From Chlorobiota bacterium (GTDB lineage: Bacteria; Bacteroidota; Bacteroidia; Bacteroidales; B39-G9), in contig JAADFW010000145.1 of the NCBI GenBank assembly GCA_013152655.1, forward strand, positions 1 through 56,845: a stretch of 56,845 nucleotides of DNA. Reading direction: 5' to 3'. How positions within the stretch are numbered: the first letter of the stretch is position 1; every line of letters begins with the position of its first letter. Shown here piece by piece: positions 38,330 through 47,223 of the stretch. A program made the translations under genes and the position numbers. The notes beneath the pieces are model-generated. The model was not told the origin of the DNA, made no database searches, and saw only the letters and a program-made list of their open reading frames with translations.

Positions 38330-38641
38330 ATGTACGCAATAGTAGATATAGCAGGACAACAATTTAAAGTTGAAAAAGACAGCAAGCTTTATGTTCAAAA
38401 ACTGAATGCAAAAGAAGGAACAAAAGTTGAATTTGACAAAGTTTTACTAATTGATAATGACGGGAAAGTTAAAGTTGGTAAACCGGTTATAAAAGGAGCT
38501 AAAGTTTCAGGTAAAGTTCTAACACATTTACGTGGAGATAAAGTAAAAGTATTTAAGAAAAAAAGAAGAAAAGGCTATAAAGTATTGAATGGACACAGAC
38601 AATACTTAACTCAGGTAGAAATTGAAGAAATTGTTTCGTAA
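38330..38641 (+). CDS. rplU: 50S ribosomal protein L21
   Basis: [25 protein letters not shown] … [19 protein letters not shown] track start 38264 lies inside the promoter. Confidence 0.97.
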   Translation: MYAIVDIAGQQFKVEKDSKLYVQKLNAKEGTKVEFDKVLLIDNDGKVKVGKPVIKGAKVSGKVLTHLRGDKVKVFKKKRRKGYKVLNGHRQYLTQVEIEEIVS

Positions 38642-38660
38642 CCTTTTAAAATTAATAAAA

Positions 38661-38921
38661 ATGGCACACAAAAAAGGAGCTGGAAGTTCAAGGAACGGAA
38701 GAGAATCAGAAAGTAAACGATTAGGCGTTAAAATATATGGTGGACAGCTTGCTAAAGCAGGTAATATTATTGTTCGCCAAAGAGGAACTGTACACAGGCC
38801 ATATAAAAATGTTGGAATAGGTAAAGATCATACTTTATTTGCTTTAACAGATGGAACTGTTTTGTTTGAAAAAAAGAGAAATAATAAATCATACGTTTCA
38901 ATAGTTCCTGTAAAAGAATAA
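38661..38921 (+). CDS. rpmA: 50S ribosomal protein L27
   Basis: [46 protein letters not shown] track start 38622 lies in rplU. Confidence 0.98.
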   Translation: MAHKKGAGSSRNGRESESKRLGVKIYGGQLAKAGNIIVRQRGTVHRPYKNVGIGKDHTLFALTDGTVLFEKKRNNKSYVSIVPVKE

Positions 38922-38942
38922 TATTAATATTTACATTATATT

Positions 38943-38993
38943 AATCTCCTGATATTTACTAATTTTGGTAAATTAATCAGGAGATTTTTTTTT
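38943..38993 (+). terminator. Intrinsic terminator after rpmA
   Basis: AATCTCCTGATATTTAC … GTAAAT(ta)ATCAGGAGATT then T tract. Confidence 0.9.
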
Positions 38994-39008
38994 AATATAA
39001 TTTGGTAT

Positions 39009-40283
39009 ATGCTTACAATAAACTTTATAAAAGAAAACAAAGATTTAGTATTAGAGCGATTAAAAATTAAAAACTTTGATGCATCGAATATACTTAATGA
39101 AATAATTAAGCTTGACAATAATAGACGAAACACGCAGCAAATTCTTGACAAAAATCAATCTGAACTAAATATAATATCCAAAAATATAGGCCAATTATTT
39201 AAAGAAAAGAAAATTGCTGAAGCAGAATCTGCAAAAAAACAAAGTATTGAATTAAAAGAGGCAATAAAAAAACTTTCCGGTGAATTAAATAATATTGAAA
39301 CATCTTTAAAAAATAAGATAGTATTATTACCAAATTTACCCCATTCAACAGTTCCAAAAGGGTCAAACGAAAAGGATAATTTAGAAGTGTCCTCATATGG
39401 CTCTGTAATCACCCTAAACGAACAAGCACTGCCACATTGGGAATTAGCCAGGAATTATGATTTAATTGATTTTGAGCTAGGCGTAAAGCTTACAGGAGCA
39501 GGGTTTCCTGTTTATAAAAACAAAGGAGCCAAACTGCAACGTGCATTAATAAATTTCTTTCTTGATGAAGCTATAAAGGCAGGGTATAATGAAGTAATTC
39601 CCCCTTTGGTTGTTAATGAAGATTCCGGTTTTGGAACCGGACAATTACCTGATAAAGAAGGACAAATGTATCATATTGGCCTGGATAATTTATATTTAAT
39701 ACCAACTGCCGAAGTTCCTGTTACTAATATTTATAGAAATACAATACTTCAAGCGAAAGATTTTCCAATTAAACAAACAGCTTACACACCATGTTTTAGA
39801 AGAGAAGCCGGTTCGTATGGCAAGGATGTAAGGGGGTTAAATCGCCTTCATCAGTTTGATAAAGTTGAAATAGTTGTTATTGAGCATCCTGAAAAATCAT
39901 ACAAAAGATTAGATGAAATGGTAAAATATGTTGGGTCTTTACTTCAAAAACTTGAATTACCTTATAGAATACTAAAATTGTGCGGTGGAGATATCAGTTT
40001 CACCTCTGCCCTCACATATGACTTTGAGGTATATTCCTCAGCACAAAAAAAGTGGCTTGAAGTAAGTTCTGTATCAAATTTTGAATCATTTCAGGCCAAT
40101 CGCCTTAAACTAAGATTTAAAGAAGAAGGCAATAAAAAGCCTATATTAGCACATACTTTAAATGGAAGCGCGTTAGCATTACCCAGAATAGTTGCTGCAT
40201 TGCTGGAAAATAACCAAAATAATGATGGCATTAATATTCCAAAAGCATTACAAGAATATACAGGTTTTAAAATTATAAATTAA
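39009..40283 (+). CDS. serS: Seryl-tRNA synthetase
   Basis: Class II aaRS motifs LIPTAEVPVTNIYR, PCFRREAGSYGKDVRGLNRLHQFDKVE, HTLNGSALALPRIVAALLEN. Confidence 0.98.
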   Translation: MLTINFIKENKDLVLERLKIKNFDASNILNEIIKLDNNRRNTQQILDKNQSELNIISKNIGQLFKEKKIAEAESAKKQSIELKEAIKKLSGELNNIETSLKNKIVLLPNLPHSTVPKGSNEKDNLEVSSYGSVITLNEQALPHWELARNYDLIDFELGVKLTGAGFPVYKNKGAKLQRALINFFLDEAIKAGYNEVIPPLVVNEDSGFGTGQLPDKEGQMYHIGLDNLYLIPTAEVPVTNIYRNTILQAKDFPIKQTAYTPCFRREAGSYGKDVRGLNRLHQFDKVEIVVIEHPEKSYKRLDEMVKYVGSLLQKLELPYRILKLCGGDISFTSALTYDFEVYSSAQKKWLEVSSVSNFESFQANRLKLRFKEEGNKKPILAHTLNGSALALPRIVAALLENNQNNDGINIPKALQEYTGFKIIN

Positions 40284-40304
40284 ACCGTATAAATAACTGA
40301 ACAT

Positions 40305-40856
40305 TTGAACACAGAAACCATAATATTAGGAATTGACCCCGGAACAACAATAATGGGATATGGTTTAATTAAGATACTAAATAAACAACCAGAAGTAATC
40401 GCATTAGGTATATTAGACCTAAAAAAAATAACCGGGCATTATTTAAAACTACAAAAAATATTCAGTAGGACTTTACAGTTAATTGACGAATATCATCCTG
40501 ATGAATTATCAATTGAAGCCCCTTTTTATGGTAAAAATGTACAATCGATGCTTAAACTTGGAAGAGCACAGGGAGTTGTAATGGCAGCTGCTTTATATCG
40601 TTCAATTCCAATTTTTGAATATGCTCCGAGAAAAATAAAAATGTCGATTACAGGAAGTGGAAGTGCATCAAAAGAACAGGTTGCTTTCTTATTAAGCAAA
40701 ATACTAAATATTACAGATTTGCCTAAAAAATTAGATGCTACAGATGGCTTAGCCGCAGCTCTTTGCCATTATTATCAACCTAAAAACTCCCAAAATGGTG
40801 AAAAGTACAATAGTTGGAAAGATTTTATTGGTAAAAACCCATCACGTATCAAATAA
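40305..40856 (+). CDS. ruvC: Holliday junction endonuclease RuvC (TTG start)
   Basis: ILGIDPGTTIMGYGLI, LSIEAPFYGKNVQSMLKLGRAQGVVMAAA, DATDGLAAALCHYY. Confidence 0.97.
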   Translation: MNTETIILGIDPGTTIMGYGLIKILNKQPEVIALGILDLKKITGHYLKLQKIFSRTLQLIDEYHPDELSIEAPFYGKNVQSMLKLGRAQGVVMAAALYRSIPIFEYAPRKIKMSITGSGSASKEQVAFLLSKILNITDLPKKLDATDGLAAALCHYYQPKNSQNGEKYNSWKDFIGKNPSRIK

Positions 40857-40871
40857 TGAATTTATCTTTTG

Positions 40872-41264
40872 TTAAATATTCTTTGAAATTTCTTCAGCAA
40901 TATTTCTAAATTCCTCGTCAGTAAATTTCAGTTTTGGCCGTGCAAAATTAATATCGTGCAAATTGTTTATCGGAATCAAATGAACGTGTGCATGAGGTAC
41001 TTCCAGTCCTAAGACAGCAACTCCAACTCTCTTACAATCAACAACCTGTTCAATTGCTTTAGCTACTCTTTTACAAAATACATTCATTTTAGCAATAGTA
41101 GTGTCTTCAATATCAAAATAATAATCTACCTCAACTTTTGGAACGACCAGAGTATGCCCTTTTGCAAGCGGATTAATGTCTAAAAAAGCATAAAAATCAT
41201 CATCCTCAGCAATTTTATAGCTGGGTATCTCACCTTTAATAATTTTACTAAATATTGTTGCCAT
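40872..41264 (-). CDS. HIT-family protein
   Basis: MATIFSKIIKGEIPSYKIAEDD, HTLVVPKVEVDYYFD, HAHVHLIPI. Confidence 0.96.
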   Translation of the reverse strand: MATIFSKIIKGEIPSYKIAEDDDFYAFLDINPLAKGHTLVVPKVEVDYYFDIEDTTIAKMNVFCKRVAKAIEQVVDCKRVGVAVLGLEVPHAHVHLIPINNLHDINFARPKLKFTDEEFRNIAEEISKNI

Positions 41265-41299
41265 TTCTTAATATTTTAAGTTGATTACTTTTCAATTTA

Positions 41300-41773
41300 T
41301 TAAAGAGAAATTTCAACTATTTCAAATGCAATTTCCCCAGCCGGTGCAATTATTTCAACTATATCACCAACTTTTTTTCCCAATAATCCTTTTGCTATTG
41401 GAGTATCAATAGAAATTTTTCGCAATTTTAAATCAGCTTCGCTTTCTGAAACTATTTGATATTCCATTATAGCCTGATTTTTTTTATTTTTTATTTTAAC
41501 CTTTGAAAGTATTTGTACTTTTGAATTATCCAGTTGTGTTTCATCAATAATTCTTGAATTTTGTATTGATTCTTTCAACTTAGAAATTTTCATTTCTAAA
41601 AGCCCCTGTGCTTCTTTAGCTGCGTCGTATTCAGCATTTTCCGACAAGTCTCCTTTATCTCTGGCTTCAGCTATTTGTTTAGATATTGCAGGGCGTTCAA
41701 CATTAATCAATTGATCTAGTTTTTTCCTCAACTTTAGTAATCCCTCTTCAGTAATTAACGAAACATTTCCCAT
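41300..41773 (-). CDS. greA: Transcription elongation factor GreA
   Basis: TEEGLLKLRKKLDQL, ARDKGDLSENAEYDAAKEAQG, SIDTPIAKGLLGKKVGD. Confidence 0.97.
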   Translation of the reverse strand: MGNVSLITEEGLLKLRKKLDQLINVERPAISKQIAEARDKGDLSENAEYDAAKEAQGLLEMKISKLKESIQNSRIIDETQLDNSKVQILSKVKIKNKKNQAIMEYQIVSESEADLKLRKISIDTPIAKGLLGKKVGDIVEIIAPAGEIAFEIVEISL

Positions 41774-41838
41774 AATAGTTGTATTATAAAATTATGTACT
41801 AAAATATAAATTTGGATTTTTAAAACTTGCTTACTATA

Positions 41839-41876
41839 AAATAAAAAAGAATCCCGATATCAATCGGGACTCTTTT
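41839..41876 (-). terminator. Intrinsic terminator after the PorV-like gene (minus strand)
   Basis: 14-position stem 41845-41858 / 41863-41876 with one A·C on plus but G·U on minus; minus transcript ends UCUUUUUUAU. Confidence 0.85.
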
Positions 41877-41910
41877 ATTTTATGCTACAAAGATAATAAA
41901 ATATTTTTTG

Positions 41911-42957
41911 CTATAAACTAACTTTAGCTCCTATAGTATGAACACCGAAAAACGGGTCAGTAAACCGATAAGAGTAATCTACAGAAAAGGTAGAGCCTTT
42001 TTCTTTATTCAATGGGATATTAACAGATGCACCAAAAGCAGGGCCTGTAAAAGCAGTTTGCCTGCTATCATCTAAAATACCCTTCTCATATATAAACCCG
42101 CCTCTTAAATCCAACATTTTCATTATAGAGAGTTCCATACCAAGGTGATATTGGTCTTTTGTAAAGGAATTACTGGTAAAATTAGCAGCAGTTGTTAAAG
42201 TTAAATTCTCTGATAAATAAAAGTCGTAAGTAGCACCTATTTTAATTAAAGATGGTAATTCAAATTCAGCTGAACGCTGTTCAACAGTCATTATCACACC
42301 TGTTGGAACAGTTCCCCTAAAAGACATTCCATCACCTTTATAACTCATTGGAGGCCCAACATTCTTTAAAGTAATTCCGAACTTAATTTGTTCTGCTTTC
42401 CCTGTAACATATTGAATACCTGCATCAAAAGCCACACCACTTGTTTTCAAGTCAGCTATGCCACCAGAAACAATTTTCATAGTCAATCCGCCATAAATAC
42501 TATTTGAAAATTCTTTTGCAAACGAAATAGAAATATTCGTGTATTGAGGATGAAATGTTCCTAAACCTCCATCAGGCAATTCAACAGTTGTAATCTCTAT
42601 TTCACCAATATCTAATGACATGATTGCTAAACTTAATACTCCAGACTCACCGACTTTCTGAGATAATCCAAATGAATTAATGTGAATATCACTTCCAACA
42701 AACCAATTTGTTCTGGCAAAAATTAATTCAGTAGAACGGGTAAATGCTGTTCCGGCCACATTCAAATAAACAGCTTCTAATCCTCTTACAGAAGCAACAT
42801 TAGCACCACCAAAACCGGATGTTCTTGCCCATGGATTTATTAATAATTCACTTGCACCTGCCTGGCCGGCTCTTTGTTCGTTGCCGGCAAATAAAGCTAT
42901 ATTGTGCATATTAAAAACAAGCAGAAAACATAGTATATTTATTATACGCTTTTTCAT
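41911..42957 (-). CDS. PorV/PorQ-family outer-membrane beta-barrel protein
   Basis: Signal peptide; GASELLINPWARTSGFGGANVASVRGLEAVYLNVAGTAF typical of the PorV/PorQ family N-terminus. Confidence 0.85.
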   Translation of the reverse strand: MKKRIINILCFLLVFNMHNIALFAGNEQRAGQAGASELLINPWARTSGFGGANVASVRGLEAVYLNVAGTAFTRSTELIFARTNWFVGSDIHINSFGLSQKVGESGVLSLAIMSLDIGEIEITTVELPDGGLGTFHPQYTNISISFAKEFSNSIYGGLTMKIVSGGIADLKTSGVAFDAGIQYVTGKAEQIKFGITLKNVGPPMSYKGDGMSFRGTVPTGVIMTVEQRSAEFELPSLIKIGATYDFYLSENLTLTTAANFTSNSFTKDQYHLGMELSIMKMLDLRGGFIYEKGILDDSRQTAFTGPAFGASVNIPLNKEKGSTFSVDYSYRFTDPFFGVHTIGAKVSL

Positions 42958-43011
42958 TTTATTGTTATTTATTTATATATCAGCTTTTATTTTATTTTTA
43001 CTCTATTCTAA

Positions 43012-46000
43012 TTAAAATGCATTCAAGTCAATTGGCCTGAGAGATCCAAACCATTTAAGGATTTTCTCTCCAATCCCATCTGCATCTATATATATAATAT
43101 ATACACCACTGGCTATAGAAATTCCATAACTGTTTTTTAAGTCCCAGTCAACATAAGAAATATTATTGTCTTTCTTAAATCGTCTTACTAAAGTTCCATT
43201 AATTGTATATATTGAAATTGTACACTTTTGTGGTAAATTAGTAATTTTTACAAGATTTTCTAATTGAGAACCTTCATATTCTGAATATCCTTTATAAGGA
43301 TTTGGAACTATATTAATGTCATCTAAAGAGTTTTTAAGTTCTTCAGTATTATTAGTTATAGCAGCTATATCAGATAAATCAAATGAATATAATGGATAAT
43401 TATTGTTTTCATTATCTGATTTAGCAAACCCAAATAAATTTTTACTATAAGGTTGAGCAGTTCTAATTTTTATAGTAATATCAGACGACAAGAAATCAAA
43501 ATTTGGATTAGTATAAGGAATAGCACACCACATAGGGTTTTGCCAAACATGTACTTTATCTAAAGAAACACCACTGGTTAAAGATTTATAGATATATTTT
43601 CCTTCATCATATGCTGGCATATAAATAGAAGTATCATTTACTCCAGAAGAATTAACTCTTATTTTTTCATTATGCCCCATTACATAAATATAATGTTTAC
43701 CACCTAACAAAGGAAATCCACTATTTCCGCCTGTTAAAAAAAACAATAAATCATTAAGATCAGCAGTAGGATTAAACATCATATCCCTTCCATTTTGTCC
43801 AAGTAACCAAGAGTCTTCCCCAAACATCATATTTAAACGTTCTCCGGTAGCTATATCAATGGCATAACCCGGAAACCAACTCATTCCATGCGTTCCACTA
43901 TTATCAGGATTTCCGTCTTTATCAACTGAAGGAGCACTTCTTAAATCAAATTTTGCTGCATGCCCTTCTGACAATACAGAATTTTCAGCCATTTCAATTA
44001 CAGGGCATCTTGTCCATTTATCTTTATCGCTTGTAATTACAAGATCAATACTAGACAGCCTGTAATCTTTAAAATTTATAGCAGAAGCCGGATTAGCAGA
44101 TTTCCATACAGGCCCGTATTTATCACTTGAAGCAACAGCATAAGGAGCCCACCTCCCGTCAATAATTTTTTCGTAATATGCATCAGGGTCTTTTCCTCCG
44201 TAGTCTTCTACACCACTACCAGTTTGCGATCCTGAACGTATCCAATTTAACGGCGAAGAACCGTCAATGTCGGGGAAAAAATCTAACCAGGGGCTTCCCG
44301 GATTCTCATATTCCATTGAAGATGAAATAATTCCATTCTTTTTACTAACCAAAAAATTACCATTGTCAAGCTGGAAATACTGCGATTTCCCCCCTGGAAA
44401 CTGAACCTGGTCAATACTAACAGATATACCCCATTCCGGTATTAATTGTTCATTTTGATATCTTATCCATGACTCCGAAAACACGGTATCATCAAAAGTA
44501 TTACTCTCATTATCTCTTTTTAAAAGCATCCATTTTGTATCTAATATTAATCCGTATAAATTAATATTCGCACTATCTGAATTTGAATAATGATTGGGCT
44601 TAATTAAAGATGAATCAGGAGAAAACGCTAATATAAAATCTGCATCCGGTACATTTAACGGATCGATAACTTTTACAGTTACCGGGCCATGCCCATTCAT
44701 GTATGTTGGCGAAGGATCTTTCCAGGGAGAACCACTCATTATTTTATCAAGAGACTCCTGAGTTAATTCCAACTCATTGTATGCATTTCCTTTTCCCTCT
44801 ATTTGAACAATTTTAGGGCCGTCACCGTAATCAGATTGTATTGTTGTTCCTCCCTGAAGTGAATTAACCGGATGTGGAATCACTTCCTGAACCTGTATTG
44901 CTCCTTCTGCCCCTTTTCTACTGGCTAAATAAGGCTTCTTTTGTCCGTTTATAGTCAAAGGATCATTTTGATCATAGTGTAAAAAGTCATTATATGCATA
45001 CGCTATGGCTACATAATAGTACTTTTTATAATTTACCAATTGCCTGCTACTTGAAGCAAAATAATCATCAGTAACTGTAAAAGTATGAACTATGCCATCA
45101 TTAGCACCATTTACTTCTTCAACAGGAATATTTGCTCCTAATACATCATCCCATTCATAATTAACTAATTGCGAAACACCATCTTTTATATCACACTGAA
45201 AAATTAAACGAGCTAAATCAGGACTATGTATGTCTGTAATAGAAACTGTAGCATCCTTTAATTGAAATACCTGATATCCCTGAAATCTGTAATTTACGTC
45301 GCAATCTAATATTACATCAGGATTATCAGGATCTGTAGGACAAATAATAAATGGGTCTCTATCAGCATATTGTTCTAAATAGTTATTCGAATTTGGGTTA
45401 TTTGATATTTGAAAAATTATTTTCCCATCTAATTCTATTACAGAAACATCTGGTGCATCAGGCCCGTCAATTACTTTAAAACAATTCTCAAATAATCTTT
45501 GGGCTTTATCATCAGCACGTTGTACCTGAATTACAGATGAAAAAGGAGTTCCTGATTGTGCCCTTGCCCAAACAGCACCCAACGTTATATCGTTTACAGC
45601 ACCTGGTTCTAAAATAAAAGGGCCGGCAGATTGCACAAAACGTCTATCGCCGGGAGTATTTCCCTCATTTTGTTCAGACCATGCACTTGGTTGAGGAATT
45701 CCTGAAGTACCCCATCCACATGGGTCTGTATCATTTGGAAACATAAAATTAGCTGAAGGGCCACCGGACTTATAACCAGTACCTCCGTATTGCATTACAT
45801 TTCCATCTTTCCATATTCCTTTCAAGTAATTATAATGATCAAGAGCTGTAACCGGATCACTTGTAGCGTCAGCTCCACCATTATTAAAATACAAATAGCG
45901 GCGCATGCCCCAACGTTCATTATCAACTCTTGCATCGCCAAAATTTAATCCATTAATATTTCCATTAAAAATATCTGAAGCTCCTCTTAATACAATAGGA

Positions 46001-47187
46001 GCATCATCTGCATCATATTCTTTTCCATACCCGTTTGAACAGTCTAAATTATTATTTGCATCCCAATTTCTTAAATTATCCAATCCATCAGGATCCTGAT
46101 AAGGCCCTTCAAAAAAATCTATTCCAATGGCAGGAGGGTTTTTCCCATAAGTGTTTCCATTTCCATCTCCATCCGTGGCTTCACCATTATATAAGTAACC
46201 TAATCCTTTGTTTACATCACATCCCACATAATCATCATACGGATCTCCCAAATCAGCATCTGTCCATACTCCAAAATAAGTATCTGTTAAAGTAAATGTT
46301 GAACGGTTAATAATTTCATAATTATAAAAGGTCATATTATTTAATTCATCATTAGTTGAAAAAGCAAAAGCCTGAGCTCTAAATTCCATGCCAATTGCTG
46401 CTGCACCGGTTGTATGAGTATGAATATTCCCTTTGTCGTTATAAACCCACCATAATGTCTTATCTCCAAATAAACGAACCACTCTGTCTTCAACAGAAGT
46501 ACCACATTTTTCTTTTCCGTCTAAATCGTAGTACGGATAATCCCCCTCTCGCGGATTGTAAAATCCATCGCCATTAACATCCCAGAAAGGTGCCAGATAT
46601 TGAGCATAGCCATTCGCCATATCACCATTTCCCGGCCAGTTTAGAATAACATCCGGTATGGAGTAATTAGGAAAATCATTAGCTCTGGTGTTGGCATCTG
46701 CATTTGACCATGCTCTGAATTTAGCAACCTGTTGCCTGGTTATAACAAAATGCTTATCGTAAGCCACACAAACATCAGGTGTAACACTGGCAATTCCTTC
46801 TCCTTCGGTAATTAAAGGCCCCGGCCAAAAATCATATCCATTAGTTCTATATTTTATAGCAGCAAGCCTTAATTGCCCATTAATATCAACTCCACCAACC
46901 CAAATAGCACCTGCAAAAAGAGAATTTTTTCCTGAACCTTTAGGAACCTCATATCTGGGATCACCATTACCATCCCACCACATATCACCACCAGTCATAA
47001 TTAATGTCCTCACATTATTCAAATCCAGTTCAGTCATTGCAGAAGGCGGAATACAACCAGCTGTAGCTGATTTTACAGTATTTCCTGATTTTGTAGATTT
47101 GCTTTTTAATGGTTGTTCACCATAACTAACAAATGCTATTACAAATGCTAATAAAAACGTAAATGAAAGCTTTTTTAGATTTTTCAT
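43012..47187 (-). CDS. Large (1391 aa) secreted protein with T9SS-type C-terminal domain
   Basis: Signal peptide; C-terminal VPNPYKGYSEYEG … ITNLPQKCTISIYTINGTLVRRF … GVYIIYIDADGIGEKILKWFGSLRPIDLNAF. Confidence 0.85.
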   Translation of the reverse strand: MKNLKKLSFTFLLAFVIAFVSYGEQPLKSKSTKSGNTVKSATAGCIPPSAMTELDLNNVRTLIMTGGDMWWDGNGDPRYEVPKGSGKNSLFAGAIWVGGVDINGQLRLAAIKYRTNGYDFWPGPLITEGEGIASVTPDVCVAYDKHFVITRQQVAKFRAWSNADANTRANDFPNYSIPDVILNWPGNGDMANGYAQYLAPFWDVNGDGFYNPREGDYPYYDLDGKEKCGTSVEDRVVRLFGDKTLWWVYNDKGNIHTHTTGAAAIGMEFRAQAFAFSTNDELNNMTFYNYEIINRSTFTLTDTYFGVWTDADLGDPYDDYVGCDVNKGLGYLYNGEATDGDGNGNTYGKNPPAIGIDFFEGPYQDPDGLDNLRNWDANNNLDCSNGYGKEYDADDAPIVLRGASDIFNGNINGLNFGDARVDNERWGMRRYLYFNNGGADATSDPVTALDHYNYLKGIWKDGNVMQYGGTGYKSGGPSANFMFPNDTDPCGWGTSGIPQPSAWSEQNEGNTPGDRRFVQSAGPFILEPGAVNDITLGAVWARAQSGTPFSSVIQVQRADDKAQRLFENCFKVIDGPDAPDVSVIELDGKIIFQISNNPNSNNYLEQYADRDPFIICPTDPDNPDVILDCDVNYRFQGYQVFQLKDATVSITDIHSPDLARLIFQCDIKDGVSQLVNYEWDDVLGANIPVEEVNGANDGIVHTFTVTDDYFASSSRQLVNYKKYYYVAIAYAYNDFLHYDQNDPLTINGQKKPYLASRKGAEGAIQVQEVIPHPVNSLQGGTTIQSDYGDGPKIVQIEGKGNAYNELELTQESLDKIMSGSPWKDPSPTYMNGHGPVTVKVIDPLNVPDADFILAFSPDSSLIKPNHYSNSDSANINLYGLILDTKWMLLKRDNESNTFDDTVFSESWIRYQNEQLIPEWGISVSIDQVQFPGGKSQYFQLDNGNFLVSKKNGIISSSMEYENPGSPWLDFFPDIDGSSPLNWIRSGSQTGSGVEDYGGKDPDAYYEKIIDGRWAPYAVASSDKYGPVWKSANPASAINFKDYRLSSIDLVITSDKDKWTRCPVIEMAENSVLSEGHAAKFDLRSAPSVDKDGNPDNSGTHGMSWFPGYAIDIATGERLNMMFGEDSWLLGQNGRDMMFNPTADLNDLLFFLTGGNSGFPLLGGKHYIYVMGHNEKIRVNSSGVNDTSIYMPAYDEGKYIYKSLTSGVSLDKVHVWQNPMWCAIPYTNPNFDFLSSDITIKIRTAQPYSKNLFGFAKSDNENNNYPLYSFDLSDIAAITNNTEELKNSLDDINIVPNPYKGYSEYEGSQLENLVKITNLPQKCTISIYTINGTLVRRFKKDNNISYVDWDLKNSYGISIASGVYIIYIDADGIGEKILKWFGSLRPIDLNAF

Positions 47188-47223
47188 TTGAATATTTCTT
47201 AATATTTATTCTTATTTACTTAA

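Noticed and set aside
46035-46295. Plus-strand ORF (and 45905-46099, 46395-46577) inside the 1391-aa gene
   Set aside because: Antisense to a strong long CDS; compositionally shadow ORFs with no recognisable domain
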